64,000 nt of DNA from Thermosynechococcus sp. (lineage in GTDB: Bacteria; Cyanobacteriota; Cyanobacteriia; Thermosynechococcales; Thermosynechococcaceae). The stretch spans positions 2,325,527 through 2,389,526 of the forward strand of contig NZ_AP024678.1 in NCBI RefSeq assembly GCF_025999095.1, given 5' to 3'. Positions 28,391 to 39,711 of the stretch are shown here, piece after piece. Numbering within the stretch: position 1 is the first letter of the stretch; every line of letters starts with the position of its first letter. Under the pieces are notes generated by a model. That model ran no database searches and was not told the DNA's origin. It saw only the letters and a list, made by a program, of their open reading frames with translations. The translations under genes were made by a program, and so were the position numbers.

Positions 28391-31300
28391 ATGGCGCGTC
28401 TGACCGAATCCGACATTGAATCCGTCGCCCTTGACTGGCTGCAAGCCACCGGCTGGCAGGTGGCCTACGGGCCTGATCTTGCGCCGGATGGCTCCGCGCC
28501 CGAACGCACCGATTACGGCCAGGTGATTCTGGAGCGACGCCTGCGCGATGCGCTCGCCCGCCTCAACCCCCAACTCCCCGCCGAGGCGCTGGAGGACGCC
28601 TTCCGCAAACTGACCCGTCCCGCGGACGCCGACCTGATGCAGCGCAACCGCACGCTGCACCGGCGGATGGTGGACGGCGTGACGGTAGAGTATCGAACAA
28701 GCGATGGCAGGATTCGCGGCGCGCAGGTCCGGGTGCTGGATTTCGACAATCTAGACAATAACGACTGGCTCGCGGTGAACCAGTTCACGGTCGTGGAACG
28801 TAAGGGCACGTTGCAACGTGCCCCAACCCGCCGGCCCGATGTAGTGCTGTTCGTCAACGGTCTGCCGCTGGTGGTGCTGGAGCTGAAGAACCCCACCGAT
28901 GAGAATGCCACAATCTGGGCAGCCTGGCAGCAGCTCCAGACCTACAAACACGAGATCCCTTCGCTCTTTGCTTACAACGAGGCGCTCGTCATCTCCGACG
29001 GCATCGAGGCGCGGGTCGGGGTGGTGGGCGCCGGGCGCGAGTGGTTCAAGCCCTGGCGCACGATCGCAGGCGAGACCCTGGCACCCGATACGATGCCGCA
29101 GTTGCAGGTGATGATCGAGGGGCTGTTCGAGAAGCGGCGGTTCCTTGATTTGGTGCGCGATTTCATCGTCTTCGAAGATGACGGTGGCGGACGCCTGATT
29201 AAAAAGATGGCCGGCTACCACCAGTTCCATGCCGTGCGGGTGGCTGTGGCCGAGACCCTGCGCGCCGCGCAATTGACGCATACTGATCGGGTGGCGGACG
29301 CGCTCGGGCGCTACGAAGCAGGCCGTAAGTCCGGCGGTCAACCGGGCGATCGGCGCATTGGGGTGGTCTGGCACACCCAGGGTTCGGGCAAGAGCCTGAC
29401 CATGGCCTTCTACGCCGGGCGCATCATCCGCGAGCCGGCCATGGAGAACCCTACCCTGGTGGTGCTCACCGATCGCAACGACCTCGACGACCAGCTCTTC
29501 GGGACGTTCTCCCGCTGCCAGGAGCTGCTGCGCCAGCCGCCGGTGCAGGCCGAGAGCCGCGCCCAGCTGCGCGAGCTGTTGTCGGTGACTGCGGGTGGGG
29601 TAGTGTTTACCACCATCCAGAAGTTCCTGCCCGAAGAGAAGGGCGATCGCCACCCGACGCTTTCTGAGCGGCGCAACATCGTGGTCATCGCCGACGAAGC
29701 GCACCGCAGCCAGTACGACTTCATTGACGGCTTCGCCCGCCACCTGCGCGACGCCCTGCCGGGCGCCTCCTTCATCGGCTTCACCGGCACGCCGATCGAA
29801 CAGGCCGACGCCAACACCCGTGCGGTCTTCGGTGACTACATCAGCATCTACGACATCCAGCGCGCAGTGGAGGATGGCGCCACGGTCCCCATCTACTACG
29901 AGAGCCGGCTGGCCAAGCTGGCGCTCGACGAATCCGAGCGACCCCGGATCGACGAGGACTTCGAGGAGGCCACCGAGGGCGAGGAGCTCGAGCGCAAGGA
30001 GCGACTCAAGAGCAAGTGGGCCCAGCTTGAGGCCATCGCCGGCGCCGAGAAACGCCTGCGCCTCATCGCCCAGGACATCGTCGAACACTTCGAGCAGCGG
30101 CTCGAGGCGATGGAGGGCAAGGCCATGGTGGTGGGCATGAGCCGGCGCATCTGCGTGGAGCTCTACCGCGAGATCGTCAAGCTGCGGCCGCAGTGGGCCA
30201 GCGAGGAGGACGGCAAAGGGGAGATCAAGATCGTGATGACCGGCTCGGCCTCCGACCCCCCCGACTGGCAGCCGCACATCCGCAACAAACCGCGACGGGA
30301 GGCGCTGGCGAAGCGCTTCCGCGACCCAAACGATCCGCTGAAACTGGTCATCGTGCGCGATATGTGGCTCACCGGCTTCGATTGCTCCAGCCTGCATACC
30401 CTCTACCTCGACAAACCCATGCGTGGCCACGGCCTCATGCAGGCGATCGCCCGGGTAAACCGGGTGTTCCGCGACAAGCCGGGCGGCCTAGTGGTGGATT
30501 ACCTGGGGCTGGCGCACGAGCTTAAACAGGCGCTGGCGACCTACACCGAAAGCGGCGGCACGGGGCAGACCGCGATCGCTCAGGAGGAAGCGGTGGCGCT
30601 GATGCGAGAGAAGTACGAGGTCTGCTGCGGCCTCTTCCACGGGTTCGACCGGGCGAAGTGGGTGAGCGGCACGCCTCAGAAGCGGCTGGCGCTTCTCCCT
30701 GCTGCCCAGGAGCACATCCTGTCGCAGCAAAAGGGCAAGGAGCGGTTTCTGCAGGCGGTGCGCGACCTGTCGCAGGCCTTTGCCCTGGCGGTGCCCCACG
30801 AGGAGGCCTTGGCGATCAGGGACGATGTGGCTTTCTTTCAGGCAGTGCGGGCAGCGATCGCCAAAACCACGGATGTAGGGGCGCACGGCCATGTGCCCCT
30901 CGAGCATGCCATCCGCCAGATCGTGTCCCGGGCCATCGCCCCCGAAGGCGTAGTGGACCTCTTTGCCGCGGCCGGCCTCAAGAAGCCCGACATCTCGATT
31001 CTCTCGGAGGAGTTCCTGGCCGAGGTACGGGGGATGCCCCAGCGCAACCTCGCCGTGGAGCTATTGCAGAAACTATTGAAGAGCGAGCTGAGGGAGCGCC
31101 GCCGCAAGAACGTGGTGCAGGCGAGGTCTTTTGCCAAGATGCTGGAACAAACCCTCCGTCGCTACCAGAACCGCGCCATCGAAGCAGCCCAAGTGATCGA
31201 GGAACTGATCGCCCTCGCCAAGGAAATGCGAGAGGCGGACTGCAGGGGTGAGAAGCTGGGCCTGTCAGAAGAGGAGCTGGCGTTCTACGATGCGCTGGAG

Positions 31301-31549
31301 ACGAACGACAGTGCGGTGAAGGTTCTGGGCGAGCCGACGCTGAAGCGGATTGCCCAGGAACTGGTGCAGACAGTCCGGAATAATGTTTCGCTAGATTGGA
31401 CAGTACGGGAAAGCGTTCGCTCTAACTTGCGGCGGTTGGTCAAGCGCGTCTTGCGCAAACACGGCTACCCACCGGACAAGCAGGAGCAGGCGGCCCAGAC
31501 CGTGCTGGCGCAGGCCGAAGTCCTGTCCGCAGAATGGGCGATCGCCTGA
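28391..31549 (+). CDS. hsdR: type I restriction enzyme R subunit HsdR
   Basis: HsdR is the DNA translocase-nuclease of type I restriction complexes. The 1,052-residue protein is full length. The PD-(D/E)xK nuclease has RRPDVVLF (Asp150) and LELKN (Glu164, Lys166); the SF2 motor has Walker A QGSGKS (330-335), DEAH (435-438), GFTGTP and QAIARVNR. A helical C-terminal region that contacts HsdM follows. Two REP-like palindromes are translated inside it: GTLQRAPT at 139-146, just before the nuclease motif, and VGAHGHVP at 829-836. It may be idle because the only hsdM nearby is split. A GCGATCGCC forms its last codons. Confidence 0.95.
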   Translation: MARLTESDIESVALDWLQATGWQVAYGPDLAPDGSAPERTDYGQVILERRLRDALARLNPQLPAEALEDAFRKLTRPADADLMQRNRTLHRRMVDGVTVEYRTSDGRIRGAQVRVLDFDNLDNNDWLAVNQFTVVERKGTLQRAPTRRPDVVLFVNGLPLVVLELKNPTDENATIWAAWQQLQTYKHEIPSLFAYNEALVISDGIEARVGVVGAGREWFKPWRTIAGETLAPDTMPQLQVMIEGLFEKRRFLDLVRDFIVFEDDGGGRLIKKMAGYHQFHAVRVAVAETLRAAQLTHTDRVADALGRYEAGRKSGGQPGDRRIGVVWHTQGSGKSLTMAFYAGRIIREPAMENPTLVVLTDRNDLDDQLFGTFSRCQELLRQPPVQAESRAQLRELLSVTAGGVVFTTIQKFLPEEKGDRHPTLSERRNIVVIADEAHRSQYDFIDGFARHLRDALPGASFIGFTGTPIEQADANTRAVFGDYISIYDIQRAVEDGATVPIYYESRLAKLALDESERPRIDEDFEEATEGEELERKERLKSKWAQLEAIAGAEKRLRLIAQDIVEHFEQRLEAMEGKAMVVGMSRRICVELYREIVKLRPQWASEEDGKGEIKIVMTGSASDPPDWQPHIRNKPRREALAKRFRDPNDPLKLVIVRDMWLTGFDCSSLHTLYLDKPMRGHGLMQAIARVNRVFRDKPGGLVVDYLGLAHELKQALATYTESGGTGQTAIAQEEAVALMREKYEVCCGLFHGFDRAKWVSGTPQKRLALLPAAQEHILSQQKGKERFLQAVRDLSQAFALAVPHEEALAIRDDVAFFQAVRAAIAKTTDVGAHGHVPLEHAIRQIVSRAIAPEGVVDLFAAAGLKKPDISILSEEFLAEVRGMPQRNLAVELLQKLLKSELRERRRKNVVQARSFAKMLEQTLRRYQNRAIEAAQVIEELIALAKEMREADCRGEKLGLSEEELAFYDALETNDSAVKVLGEPTLKRIAQELVQTVRNNVSLDWTVRESVRSNLRRLVKRVLRKHGYPPDKQEQAAQTVLAQAEVLSAEWAIA
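28804..28823. repeat. 20-bp perfect palindrome inside hsdR (nuclease domain)
   Basis: GGGCACGTTG followed by its exact reverse complement CAACGTGCCC. It encodes GTLQRAPT between the VVERK and RRPDVV segments, where other HsdR proteins have only a short linker. It has the style of REP units that begin GTAGGGGCAC. Confidence 0.75.
30877..30900. repeat. 24-bp near-perfect palindrome inside hsdR (C-terminal region)
   Basis: AGGGGCGCACGG followed by CCATGTGCCCCT pairs with one mismatch and one wobble. Preceded by GT it has the GTAGGGG outer arm of the REP units nearby. It encodes GAHGHVPL in frame. Confidence 0.65.
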
Positions 31550-31619
31550 ATAGAGCAGGTCACAAGAGCCCTTACCATAGGGGATATTCATAGGCTTAGG
31601 GTCGCCAAAGGGGTCAAAG

Positions 31620-31916
31620 ATGGCAGCAGTGGGCATGGTACAGGTGTTGGGGTATCCGGCAGCGCTGGCGGTGGCAGACACCTTAGTGAAAGCGGCTCGA
31701 GTGACCATTGTAAGTTGCGAGGGCATTGGCGCCGGCTATTGGACAGTGGTGATCCGTGGCGAGATTGCCGCCGTGAATGCGGCGGTTCAAGCGGCGCGAT
31801 CGCTCCCTGGCCAGGCGGTCATTTCTCACCAGATTATTGCCCATCCCGATGGCAATCTGGAGCAGGTCTTGCCCGTTGCTGTTCCTCACCCACCACTCGA
31901 GGATTTTTTGCTTTAA
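31620..31916 (+). CDS. ccmK: CcmK-type carboxysome shell protein (BMC domain), divergent
   Basis: A 98-residue single BMC-domain protein that should form hexameric tiles of the carboxysome shell. The start MAAVGMVQVLGYPAALAVAD, VKAARVTIVSCEGIG and HQIIAHPDGNLEQVLPV are CcmK-like. The pore loop usually reads KIGSGR, but here GIGAGYW replaces the basic residue, so the pore chemistry differs from CcmK2. The short C-terminus ends at PPLEDFLL. Cyanobacteria usually carry two minor ccmK genes side by side away from the main ccm operon; only one is seen here, directly after the restriction island. Confidence 0.85.
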   Translation: MAAVGMVQVLGYPAALAVADTLVKAARVTIVSCEGIGAGYWTVVIRGEIAAVNAAVQAARSLPGQAVISHQIIAHPDGNLEQVLPVAVPHPPLEDFLL

Positions 31917-31925
31917 GTTATTCAT

Positions 31926-32321
31926 TCATTGGGAGGCTTGCAACTGCTTCACCTGTTCGGGGGTGAGAATGGTTAGCATCTCAACACGGGTATCCTGCAT
32001 CACCTTGGCAAGCTGTGTTTTTTGAGCGGGACGCAGCTCCACCAAGTTCATAGCTTCACTGGTGGATTTCCCCTGTTTGATGGCATTGCGAAAGAGGCGC
32101 TGTTGGTCACGATCCAAGATCCTGAGGATGCGATCGTTGGTGCGCAGAGTCAGGCGCAGTATGGCCTGTTTTTGCTCCACACTGAGATTGAGTTTTTTCA
32201 TTTGCTCAGCCGTCAGGAGACCGCCGCTGGTTTGAGCCATGACGTGGGGTGGCATAGCTGCGCCACTGATGCCAACCACGAGGGCGATCGCCACCATTAA
32301 TCGCTGGAGATACTGACCCAT
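31926..32321 (-). CDS. Spy/CpxP-like periplasmic protein
   Basis: A 131-residue secreted protein: signal peptide to about residue 29 (VAIALVVGISGAAM, then HVMAQ), followed by an all-helical mature part. The motif LTAEQMKKLNLSVEQKQAIL and the C-terminal ILTPEQVKQLQ are LTxxQ-type repeats of the Spy/CpxP superfamily, stress chaperones or metal-sensing adaptors in the periplasm. The mature protein is rich in Arg and Lys. Its 3' end lies 9 bases from convergent ccmK. The precise role is unknown. Confidence 0.65.
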   Translation of the reverse strand: MGQYLQRLMVAIALVVGISGAAMPPHVMAQTSGGLLTAEQMKKLNLSVEQKQAILRLTLRTNDRILRILDRDQQRLFRNAIKQGKSTSEAMNLVELRPAQKTQLAKVMQDTRVEMLTILTPEQVKQLQASQ

Positions 32322-32354
32322 GCCTATCCTCTCCTCAGTGTTGCTGCCTCTATT

Positions 32355-33572
<1,218 letters not shown>

Positions 33573-33589
<17 letters not shown>

Positions 33590-34442
33590 GAAATAGCCCT
33601 TGGGGGCGCACCAACAGCACTGCCATCATAATCCCTAGGGCAACGGCCAATTTGTATTCCACAGGGATAATGAGGGTACTCACCTCCTGCGCCACACCAA
33701 TAATCAGGGCACCAGCGATCGCCCCGTAGGGGTTGCCAATGCCACCGAGGATGACACTGGCAAAAAGGGGCAGGATCAAAAACCAACCCATCGTTGGCCG
33801 CACAGCCGTAATCAGGCCATAGAGGCCCCCAGCCACCCCCGTGAGCACACCCGTCAAAAGCCAAGTGCACAGCACTACCCACTCCACATCAATACCCGAA
33901 ACCCGCGCCAAGTCTAAATCATCGGCCACGGCTCGCATGGCTTTGCCCACTTTTGTGCGTTGCAACAGCAGGTGCACCCCAGCGATCGCCGCCACTGCCA
34001 AAATCATGACAATCCCCTGCGAGTAAATAATTTTCACACCCCAAAAATCAAGGGCAGGCATCACCGGTAGCCGATAGGTCTGGTTTTCACTCCCCCAAAT
34101 GAGAATCACTCCATTGCGCAGCAGAAACGACAGACCAATGGAAATAATCATCAGGGTTGTTGAAGTGGCGCGGCGATCGCGCATCGGCTGCCACAGGAGC
34201 TTCTCACTCAGGAGCATCAACCCTGCCGTCCCCAAGCCCGCGATCGCCATTGAGAGCCAAATATCCAGTCCTGTAGCATTGGCCAGCAATGTCAGGTAGG
34301 CTCCCGCCGTCATAAAGTCGCCATGGGCAAAGTTGGGCAGGCGCAAAATGCCAAAGGTCAGGGTTAAACCCACTGCCGCAAGGGCAATAATACTCCCCAC
34401 CGCCAAGCCATTAACAAAAAGTTGAATCAGTTGAATATCCAT
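33573..34442 (-). CDS. branched-chain/neutral amino acid ABC transporter permease (LivH/NatD type)
   Basis: A 289-residue inner-membrane permease of the LivH family with about eight hydrophobic segments. Diagnostic pieces are GSIIALAAVGLTLTFGILR with PNFAHGDFMTAGAY, and ASVILGGIGNPYGAIAGALI, the cytoplasmic coupling loop. In cyanobacteria this corresponds to NatD of the neutral amino acid system. The other subunits (NatA, B, C, E) are not adjacent, as is usual for scattered nat genes. ATG 34442 is chosen over an in-frame TTG at 34454. Confidence 0.86.
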
Positions 34443-34784
34443 GAATGATTGCAACTAAGATTTTAGGAGGTGTGAAATGGGCAACGCCTGTTCATAGAAT
34501 AGCGATCAGAGGAACCTGTTCACCGTACTTTTTTTTCCGATGAGGAAGATTACTCTTTTCAAAAAAATTCAAAGCCAAGAAAAAAATTTTATCACACCTT
34601 AATCTAACAAAATGTAACGACAATAACAAATAATAGTACGGATTCCCGAAGTTTTAGGTGGAGATTTACCCCCTTGGTTTTTTTTGTTGATATTGCGTAC
34701 CGTTGAGGCAGTTATGCTGCTGAGTCAATCGCGCGATTAGCATCAGGGCAGCGGTGATCCACCGTATTGTTCGAGGAGGCTTGT
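34443..34784. other. divergent intergenic region between livH/natD and a glycosyltransferase
   Basis: About 340 bases with no gene. The centre is very AT-rich with long A and T runs (34545-34640), likely containing both divergent promoters. A weak GTN10AC sequence, GTAACGACAATAAC, lies at 34614-34627 but lacks the full NtcA palindrome. GAGGAGG just before 34785 is the ribosome site of the next gene. Confidence 0.5.
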
Positions 34785-35861
34785 ATGCGCATTGCTCAAA
34801 TTGCACCGCTGTGGGAACGGGTCCCGCCGCCAGCCTACGGCGGTGTGGAGTTGGTGGTGAGTCTGCTCACAGAAGAGTTAGTCAAGCGCGGTCATGAGGT
34901 GACCCTATTTGCCAGTGGCGACTCAATTACCCAAGCCAAATTGGTTTCTACCTATCCCCAGGCCATTCGCCTCGATCCCAAGGTGCAGGAGTACGCCGTC
35001 TATGAAGCGCTGCAATTGGGAGAGGTCTTTAGTCGCGCCAATGAATTTGATGTTATCCATTCCCATGTGGGCTATACGGCTTTACCCTACACCAATCTGG
35101 TGAAAACACCCGTTGTTCATACCCTCCATGGTCGCTTTACGCCGGATAACGAGCGCATCTTCACCCAATATCGCCACCAAAATTACGTCAGCATTTCCCA
35201 CTCCCAGCGGCAACTACGGGACTTGAACTACATTGCCACGGTCTATAACGCCATTGCCGTGGAAACCCATCAGTTCTACCCTCAGCCCAGCGATCCGCCC
35301 TATCTGGCCTTCTTAGGACGGCTCTCGCCGGAAAAAGGGCCTCACCATGCCATTGAAATTGCCAAGCGGGTGGGCATTCCGCTGCGGATGGCCGGCAAAG
35401 TAGATCGAGTCGATCGCGACTACTTCAAGGAATTGATTGAACCCCACATTGACGGTGAATTTATCCAGTTCATCGGCGAAGCCAATCACCCGACCAAGAA
35501 TGCTCTCCTTGGGGGGGCGATCGCCATGCTCTTTCCGATTACATGGCAGGAACCCTTTGGCCTAGTCATGATTGAATCCATGGCCGCCGGTACGCCAGTG
35601 GTGGCGATCGCCAAGGGGGCAGCCCCCGAAGTCATTGAGCACGGTAAAACCGGTTTCCTCTGTCACTCGGTGGAAGACTGTGTTGCCGCCGTTGCCCAAG
35701 TGCCGCAACTCGATCGCCAGGCCTGTCGCGACTACGTTTGGCAGCGGTTCAGTGTCGAGCGAATGGTGAGCGAGTACGAAGCTGTCTATGATACCGTTGT
35801 TGCCAATACCTTTGTCCATAATGGACATCGTAGGGGAACCATTGAACTGCTGGCCAGTTAG
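34785..35861 (+). CDS. glycosyltransferase family 4 protein
   Basis: A 358-residue GT-B fold glycosyltransferase. The N-terminal acceptor domain has MRIAQIAPLWERVPPPAYGG, a glycine-rich loop after the first strand. The C-terminal nucleotide-sugar domain has FLGRLSPEKGPHHAIEIA and the EX7E-type motif EPFGLVMIESMAAGTPVV. The donor and acceptor cannot be told. ATG 34785 follows a strong GAGGAGG. It lies 73 bases upstream of a second glycosyltransferase on the same strand, so the two probably work in one glycan or sugar pathway. Confidence 0.85.
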   Translation: MRIAQIAPLWERVPPPAYGGVELVVSLLTEELVKRGHEVTLFASGDSITQAKLVSTYPQAIRLDPKVQEYAVYEALQLGEVFSRANEFDVIHSHVGYTALPYTNLVKTPVVHTLHGRFTPDNERIFTQYRHQNYVSISHSQRQLRDLNYIATVYNAIAVETHQFYPQPSDPPYLAFLGRLSPEKGPHHAIEIAKRVGIPLRMAGKVDRVDRDYFKELIEPHIDGEFIQFIGEANHPTKNALLGGAIAMLFPITWQEPFGLVMIESMAAGTPVVAIAKGAAPEVIEHGKTGFLCHSVEDCVAAVAQVPQLDRQACRDYVWQRFSVERMVSEYEAVYDTVVANTFVHNGHRRGTIELLAS

Positions 35862-35934
35862 GTGTACCCCTGACCCCATTGCAAAAGTCTTTCTTTGACC
35901 GTTATTCAAGTTATTCAATTCAAAAGGTGTATTT

Positions 35935-37293
35935 ATGCAAGCATTATCAACCCGTACAGCAAAAAATACACTTCCTCGGGCCTTTGCCATGTCCCAGCCG
36001 CAGGTCCCTGCCCGTCAGCCCATTGCCTTGATTTCTGTTCATGGGGACCCCGCCGCCGATGTCGGCCATGAATCCGCCGGCGGTCAAAATATCTATGTAC
36101 GGCAATTGGGGGAAGCCCTAGCGGCCGCCGGGTGGCACGTGGATATGTTTACCCGCAAAATCCATCCCGATGACCCCGATGTGATTGAGCACAGCCCCCA
36201 CTGTCGCACCATTCGCCTAGAGGCAGGCCCCCTGACCTACATTCCTCGGGAAAAACTCTTTGAGACACTACCCAAGTTTGTCGAAGCCTTCAAGGCTTAC
36301 CACGCCAAGTATGGCTATCCGCTGATCCACACCAATTACTGGCTCTCTGGCTGGGTGGGTTGGCAGTTGCGTCAGACATTGAATTTCCAATGGCTGCACA
36401 CCTACCACTCCTTGGGGGTAGTCAAATATCAAGTGGCTTCTGAGCAAGCCCAACGGGATGAAACCCGCCTCATGGTCGAAAAAGCCATCCTTGAACATGC
36501 CGACTGTGTGATTGTGACTAGCCCCCAGGAGGAAGCCTATCTGCGGCGTTGGGTCTCCAAGGCAGGGCGAACCCGCCTGATTCCCTGTGGCACCAATTTG
36601 AATCTCTTTTACCCCGTCGCCGATGCCCGCACCCAACTAAATTTGCCGCCCGATGAGCCGATTGTCCTCTATGTGGGTCGCTTTGATCGCCGCAAAGGGA
36701 TTGAAACACTGGTGGCAGCAATGGCTCAGATCCCCCAAGGGCGGTTACTCCTTGTGGGGGGGAGTGATCCGCAGCGCAGCGATGGGGCCGAACGGCGGCG
36801 CATTGAAGGATTGGTGCAGGAGTATAACTTGGGCGATCGCGTCACCTTTGTGGGGCAAATTGACCACGAGCACTTGGCGGTTTACTACAGTGCTGCCAAT
36901 GTCTGCGTGGTGCCCAGCTACTATGAACCCTTTGGCTTGGTGGCCATTGAAGCAATGGCCTGTGGGACGCCGGTGATTGCTTCTGCCGTTGGGGGTCTGC
37001 AATTCACGGTAATTCCCGGGGAAACAGGGTTACTGGTGCCGCCTCAGGATGCCACCGCCTTGGCCAATGCCATTCAACGCCTGTTGGCGGACCCAGCATG
37101 GGCGCGTACCCTTGGGGCCAACGGTCGCGAGCGGGTGCAGGCCCTCTTCAACTGGGAGGCGATCGCCCTTCAGATGGGGCAACTCTACCGTCAACTCTTT
37201 GCCGCCTCCCTCATGGGGAATTCCCCTCGCTTAGAGACGGTTAAAAACACCGCCTCGCTGACAACGGTGACCAAAGCGGCCTTAGCCTCCTAG
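35935..37293 (+). CDS. glycosyltransferase family 4 protein (sucrose-phosphate-synthase-like N-terminus)
   Basis: A 452-residue GT-B glycosyltransferase. The N-terminal LISVHGDPAADVGHESAGGQ and NIYVRQLGEALAAAGWHVDM resemble the sucrose-phosphate synthase/MshA group, and the C-terminal domain has VGRFDRRKGIETLVAAMAQI and the EX7E motif EPFGLVAIEAMACGTPVI. There is no phosphatase domain. AAAGGTG precedes ATG 35935; an internal ATG at 35989 would remove an 18-residue head lacking homology. Sucrose-phosphate synthesis is possible but not shown. Confidence 0.82.
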   Translation: MQALSTRTAKNTLPRAFAMSQPQVPARQPIALISVHGDPAADVGHESAGGQNIYVRQLGEALAAAGWHVDMFTRKIHPDDPDVIEHSPHCRTIRLEAGPLTYIPREKLFETLPKFVEAFKAYHAKYGYPLIHTNYWLSGWVGWQLRQTLNFQWLHTYHSLGVVKYQVASEQAQRDETRLMVEKAILEHADCVIVTSPQEEAYLRRWVSKAGRTRLIPCGTNLNLFYPVADARTQLNLPPDEPIVLYVGRFDRRKGIETLVAAMAQIPQGRLLLVGGSDPQRSDGAERRRIEGLVQEYNLGDRVTFVGQIDHEHLAVYYSAANVCVVPSYYEPFGLVAIEAMACGTPVIASAVGGLQFTVIPGETGLLVPPQDATALANAIQRLLADPAWARTLGANGRERVQALFNWEAIALQMGQLYRQLFAASLMGNSPRLETVKNTASLTTVTKAALAS

Positions 37294-37448
37294 GCATCTT
37301 AAATTGAGTCGCCGCAGCAGATCAAGCCGCACTCTCGTGTGGACAGATCACCCCTCTGCCCTCTACCTAGCCCCTGATTGCCCTCGTGCCGAACAATTTG
37401 TTAAATTCTAGGGGGTTGTTTATCGTTTTGTATCATTTCTGAAATTTG

Positions 37449-37994
37449 ATGGTGCAGTGGCGATCGCTTTCTCCCCGATGGCCTGACGTTATTCTGGCGG
37501 CACTCATTCTAGGCCCTCTATTTGCTCCCTTTTTGGCGGCCAGCAATTTTCTTTTCTTGCCTAAAATTGCCCACATCATCTATACCATGGGCCATCATGT
37601 GTGTCCGCAACCGGAAATGGGGTTAATGCTGGCCTCCCCTTGGAAAATGGCCGTGTGTATGCGCTGCTACGGCACCCTTGTTGGAGTTCTCCTGACGCGC
37701 TGGTGGATTCAGGGGTCCACCACTGCCCGGGAGTGGTACTGGTTGCCGCAATATGGTCTGGGGGGCTTTTTAGTGGCGGTGGTGTTCATGCTGTTTTACC
37801 CCCTAGAGTGGGCACTACAACACTACGGCATTTGGGGCTATTCCAATTGGATTGTCTTTCCCTTTGGGGCGATCGCTGGACTGGGCTTGGGATTACTGAT
37901 CATGCCTCTGCTCTACCCCAAACAGCACCCTGCCACCTCCGGCGGAGGAACAAACACCGAAATTTTGGTAGCCTCCGATACAAAAATTAACTAG
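37449..37994 (+). CDS. DUF2085 membrane protein
   Basis: A 181-residue protein with about four transmembrane helices. The DUF2085 signature is present: HHVCPQPEM (His-x-x-Cys-Pro-Gln) followed by MAVCMRCYGTLVGVLL (Cys-x-x-Cys variant CMRC), which may bind a metal or form a disulfide. The function of the family is not known. ATG 37449 is preferred over an in-frame TTG at 37446. The 3' end of the gene carries the NtcA box that serves glnA. Confidence 0.78.
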   Translation: MVQWRSLSPRWPDVILAALILGPLFAPFLAASNFLFLPKIAHIIYTMGHHVCPQPEMGLMLASPWKMAVCMRCYGTLVGVLLTRWWIQGSTTAREWYWLPQYGLGGFLVAVVFMLFYPLEWALQHYGIWGYSNWIVFPFGAIAGLGLGLLIMPLLYPKQHPATSGGGTNTEILVASDTKIN

Positions 37995-38010
37995 GTCAAC
38001 TTTCTACCAT
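37968..38010 (+). promoter_or_regulatory. NtcA-activated promoter of glnA
   Basis: The NtcA consensus GTA-N8-TAC is matched exactly by GTAGCCTCCGATAC (37968-37981). A -10 box TACCAT (38005-38010, form TAN3T) begins 23 bases after the palindrome, the canonical class II NtcA promoter spacing. Transcription would begin about 40 bases before the glnA ATG. The box lies inside the last codons of the DUF2085 gene. Confidence 0.85.
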
Positions 38011-38055
38011 AGATTGTCGCTGCGGTGCGCCTAATACAGAAGGAGTAACCTATAC

Positions 38056-39471
38056 ATGGCAACGCCCCAAGAAATCTTAGATTTGATCAACAGCAAGTAC
38101 GAGCTCATCGACTTGAAATTTATTGACATGCCCGGCACGTGGCAACACCTGACGGTTCACAAAAGCCAAATCAGTGAAAGCTCATTTACCGACGGTGTGC
38201 CCTTCGACGGTTCCAGTATTCGCGGTTGGAAAGCGATTAACGAATCCGACATGGTGATGGTGCCGGATCCGAATACAGCGTGGGAAGACCCCTTCATGAA
38301 AGAACCCACCCTGAGCATGATTTGCACCATCAAAGATCCGCGCACCGGCGAACTCTACGATCGCTGCCCGCGCTCCATTGCCACCCGTGCCGTTGAGTAC
38401 TTAAAAGCAACCGGCATTGGCGATACGGCTTACTTTGGCCCCGAAGCCGAGTTCTTTGTTTTCGATGACGTTCGCTACGACCAAAATCAACGGTCTGGCT
38501 ACTACTACGTTGACAGTATTGAAGGTCTTTGGAACACTGGCCGTGAAGAAGAAGGGGGCAACCTCGGCTACAAAATCCGTGGCAAAGAGGGTTACTTCCC
38601 CGTTGCGCCCACAGATACGCTGCAGGACTTGCGCACAGAAATGCTCTTGACGATGGCCAAGTGCGGTGTACCCATTGAAAAGCATCACCACGAAGTGGCT
38701 ACGGCGGGGCAGTGCGAGTTGGGTTTCCGCTTTGGCACCCTCATTCAAGCTGCCGACTGGCTAATGACCTATAAGTACTGCGTCAAGAATGTTGCCCGCA
38801 AGCACGGTAAAGTGGCAACCTTTATGCCCAAGCCCGTCTTCAACGACAACGGCTCGGGGATGCATACCCACCAGTCGATTTGGAAAGATGGCCAGCCCCT
38901 GTTCTGGGGAGATGGCTACGCCAATTTGAGCCAAATTGCTCTCTGGTACATTGGTGGTATCCTCAAGCACGCTCCGGCGCTATTGGCTTTTACCAACCCG
39001 ACAACGAACTCCTACAAACGACTGGTTCCCGGCTTTGAGGCCCCCGTGAACCTTGCCTATTCCCAAGGCAACCGCTCTGCTTCTGTGCGGATTCCCCTCA
39101 CTGGTCCCAACCCCAAAGCGAAGCGCCTCGAGTTCCGTTGCCCCGATGCCACGAGTAATCCCTACCTTGCCTTTGCGGCGATGCTGTGTGCAGGTATTGA
39201 TGGCATCAAGAATCAAATCGATCCGGGTAGCCCCTTGGATGTTGATATCTACGACCTCAGCCCCGAAGAATTGGCCAAGATTCCCTCAACCCCCGGTTCA
39301 CTTATGGCGGCCCTGGAAAATCTGCAAAAGGATCACAGCTTCCTCACGGCGGGGGGTGTCTTTAGCGAAGACTTTATCCTCAACTGGATTCAGTACAAGC
39401 TGGACACAGAAGTCATTCCCATGTCACTGCGTCCTCACCCCTATGAATTTACTCTCTACTTTGATGCCTAG
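38056..39471 (+). CDS. glnA: glutamine synthetase type I
   Basis: GlnA condenses ammonium and glutamate with ATP, the main entry of nitrogen. The 471-residue protein has the type I length and motifs: [17 protein letters not shown], the glutamates of [38 protein letters not shown], and the substrate region [10 protein letters not shown]. In cyanobacteria the enzyme is controlled by small inhibitory proteins (IF7/IF17) rather than adenylylation; gif genes were not seen here. AGGAG lies upstream of ATG 38056. Transcription is under the NtcA promoter just upstream and ends at the hairpin at 39520. Confidence 0.97.
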   Translation: MATPQEILDLINSKYELIDLKFIDMPGTWQHLTVHKSQISESSFTDGVPFDGSSIRGWKAINESDMVMVPDPNTAWEDPFMKEPTLSMICTIKDPRTGELYDRCPRSIATRAVEYLKATGIGDTAYFGPEAEFFVFDDVRYDQNQRSGYYYVDSIEGLWNTGREEEGGNLGYKIRGKEGYFPVAPTDTLQDLRTEMLLTMAKCGVPIEKHHHEVATAGQCELGFRFGTLIQAADWLMTYKYCVKNVARKHGKVATFMPKPVFNDNGSGMHTHQSIWKDGQPLFWGDGYANLSQIALWYIGGILKHAPALLAFTNPTTNSYKRLVPGFEAPVNLAYSQGNRSASVRIPLTGPNPKAKRLEFRCPDATSNPYLAFAAMLCAGIDGIKNQIDPGSPLDVDIYDLSPEELAKIPSTPGSLMAALENLQKDHSFLTAGGVFSEDFILNWIQYKLDTEVIPMSLRPHPYEFTLYFDA

Positions 39472-39519
39472 GCAAATTAGGCAAATAAGCTGCTAGAGTC
39501 TGGCAGTTAGCGACAACGC

Positions 39520-39555
39520 AGAGGCACCCATCAAGGGTTGCCTCTTTTATTTTTG
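39520..39555 (+). terminator. rho-independent terminator after glnA
   Basis: AGAGGCA (39520-39526) pairs with TGCCTCT (39539-39545); extra CCC/GGG pairing extends the stem around an ATCAA loop. A T-rich run (TTTTATTTTT) follows. It lies about 50 bases after the glnA stop. Confidence 0.85.
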
Positions 39556-39711
39556 CTACCGCTTCTGCGCTGGTAGAGGTTTTGGGTGGGCCCATGCTTG
39601 CCTAGGGCTGGAATTTCTGATAAGTTGAGATGTTACTAAAAATTAACATTCCCCCTCTTAAATATTGTTGATGGGGAAGGGTTCCCCCTAAGAATTAGGT
39701 TATAGGGTCCG

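Noticed and set aside
28751-30430. A 559-codon open frame on the minus strand inside hsdR
   Set aside because: It lies wholly opposite hsdR, which has complete conserved motifs. Long antisense frames are expected in GC-rich coding DNA, and the translated text has no recognisable motif.
34614-34627. NtcA site GTAACGACAATAAC before livH and the glycosyltransferase
   Set aside because: It matches only the loose GTN10AC form, lacks the TAC half and has no well-placed -10 box.
37995-38055. Glutamine riboswitch in the glnA leader
   Set aside because: After the NtcA promoter -10 box only about 45 bases remain before the ATG, too short for the known glnA RNA motif, and no conserved core was seen.
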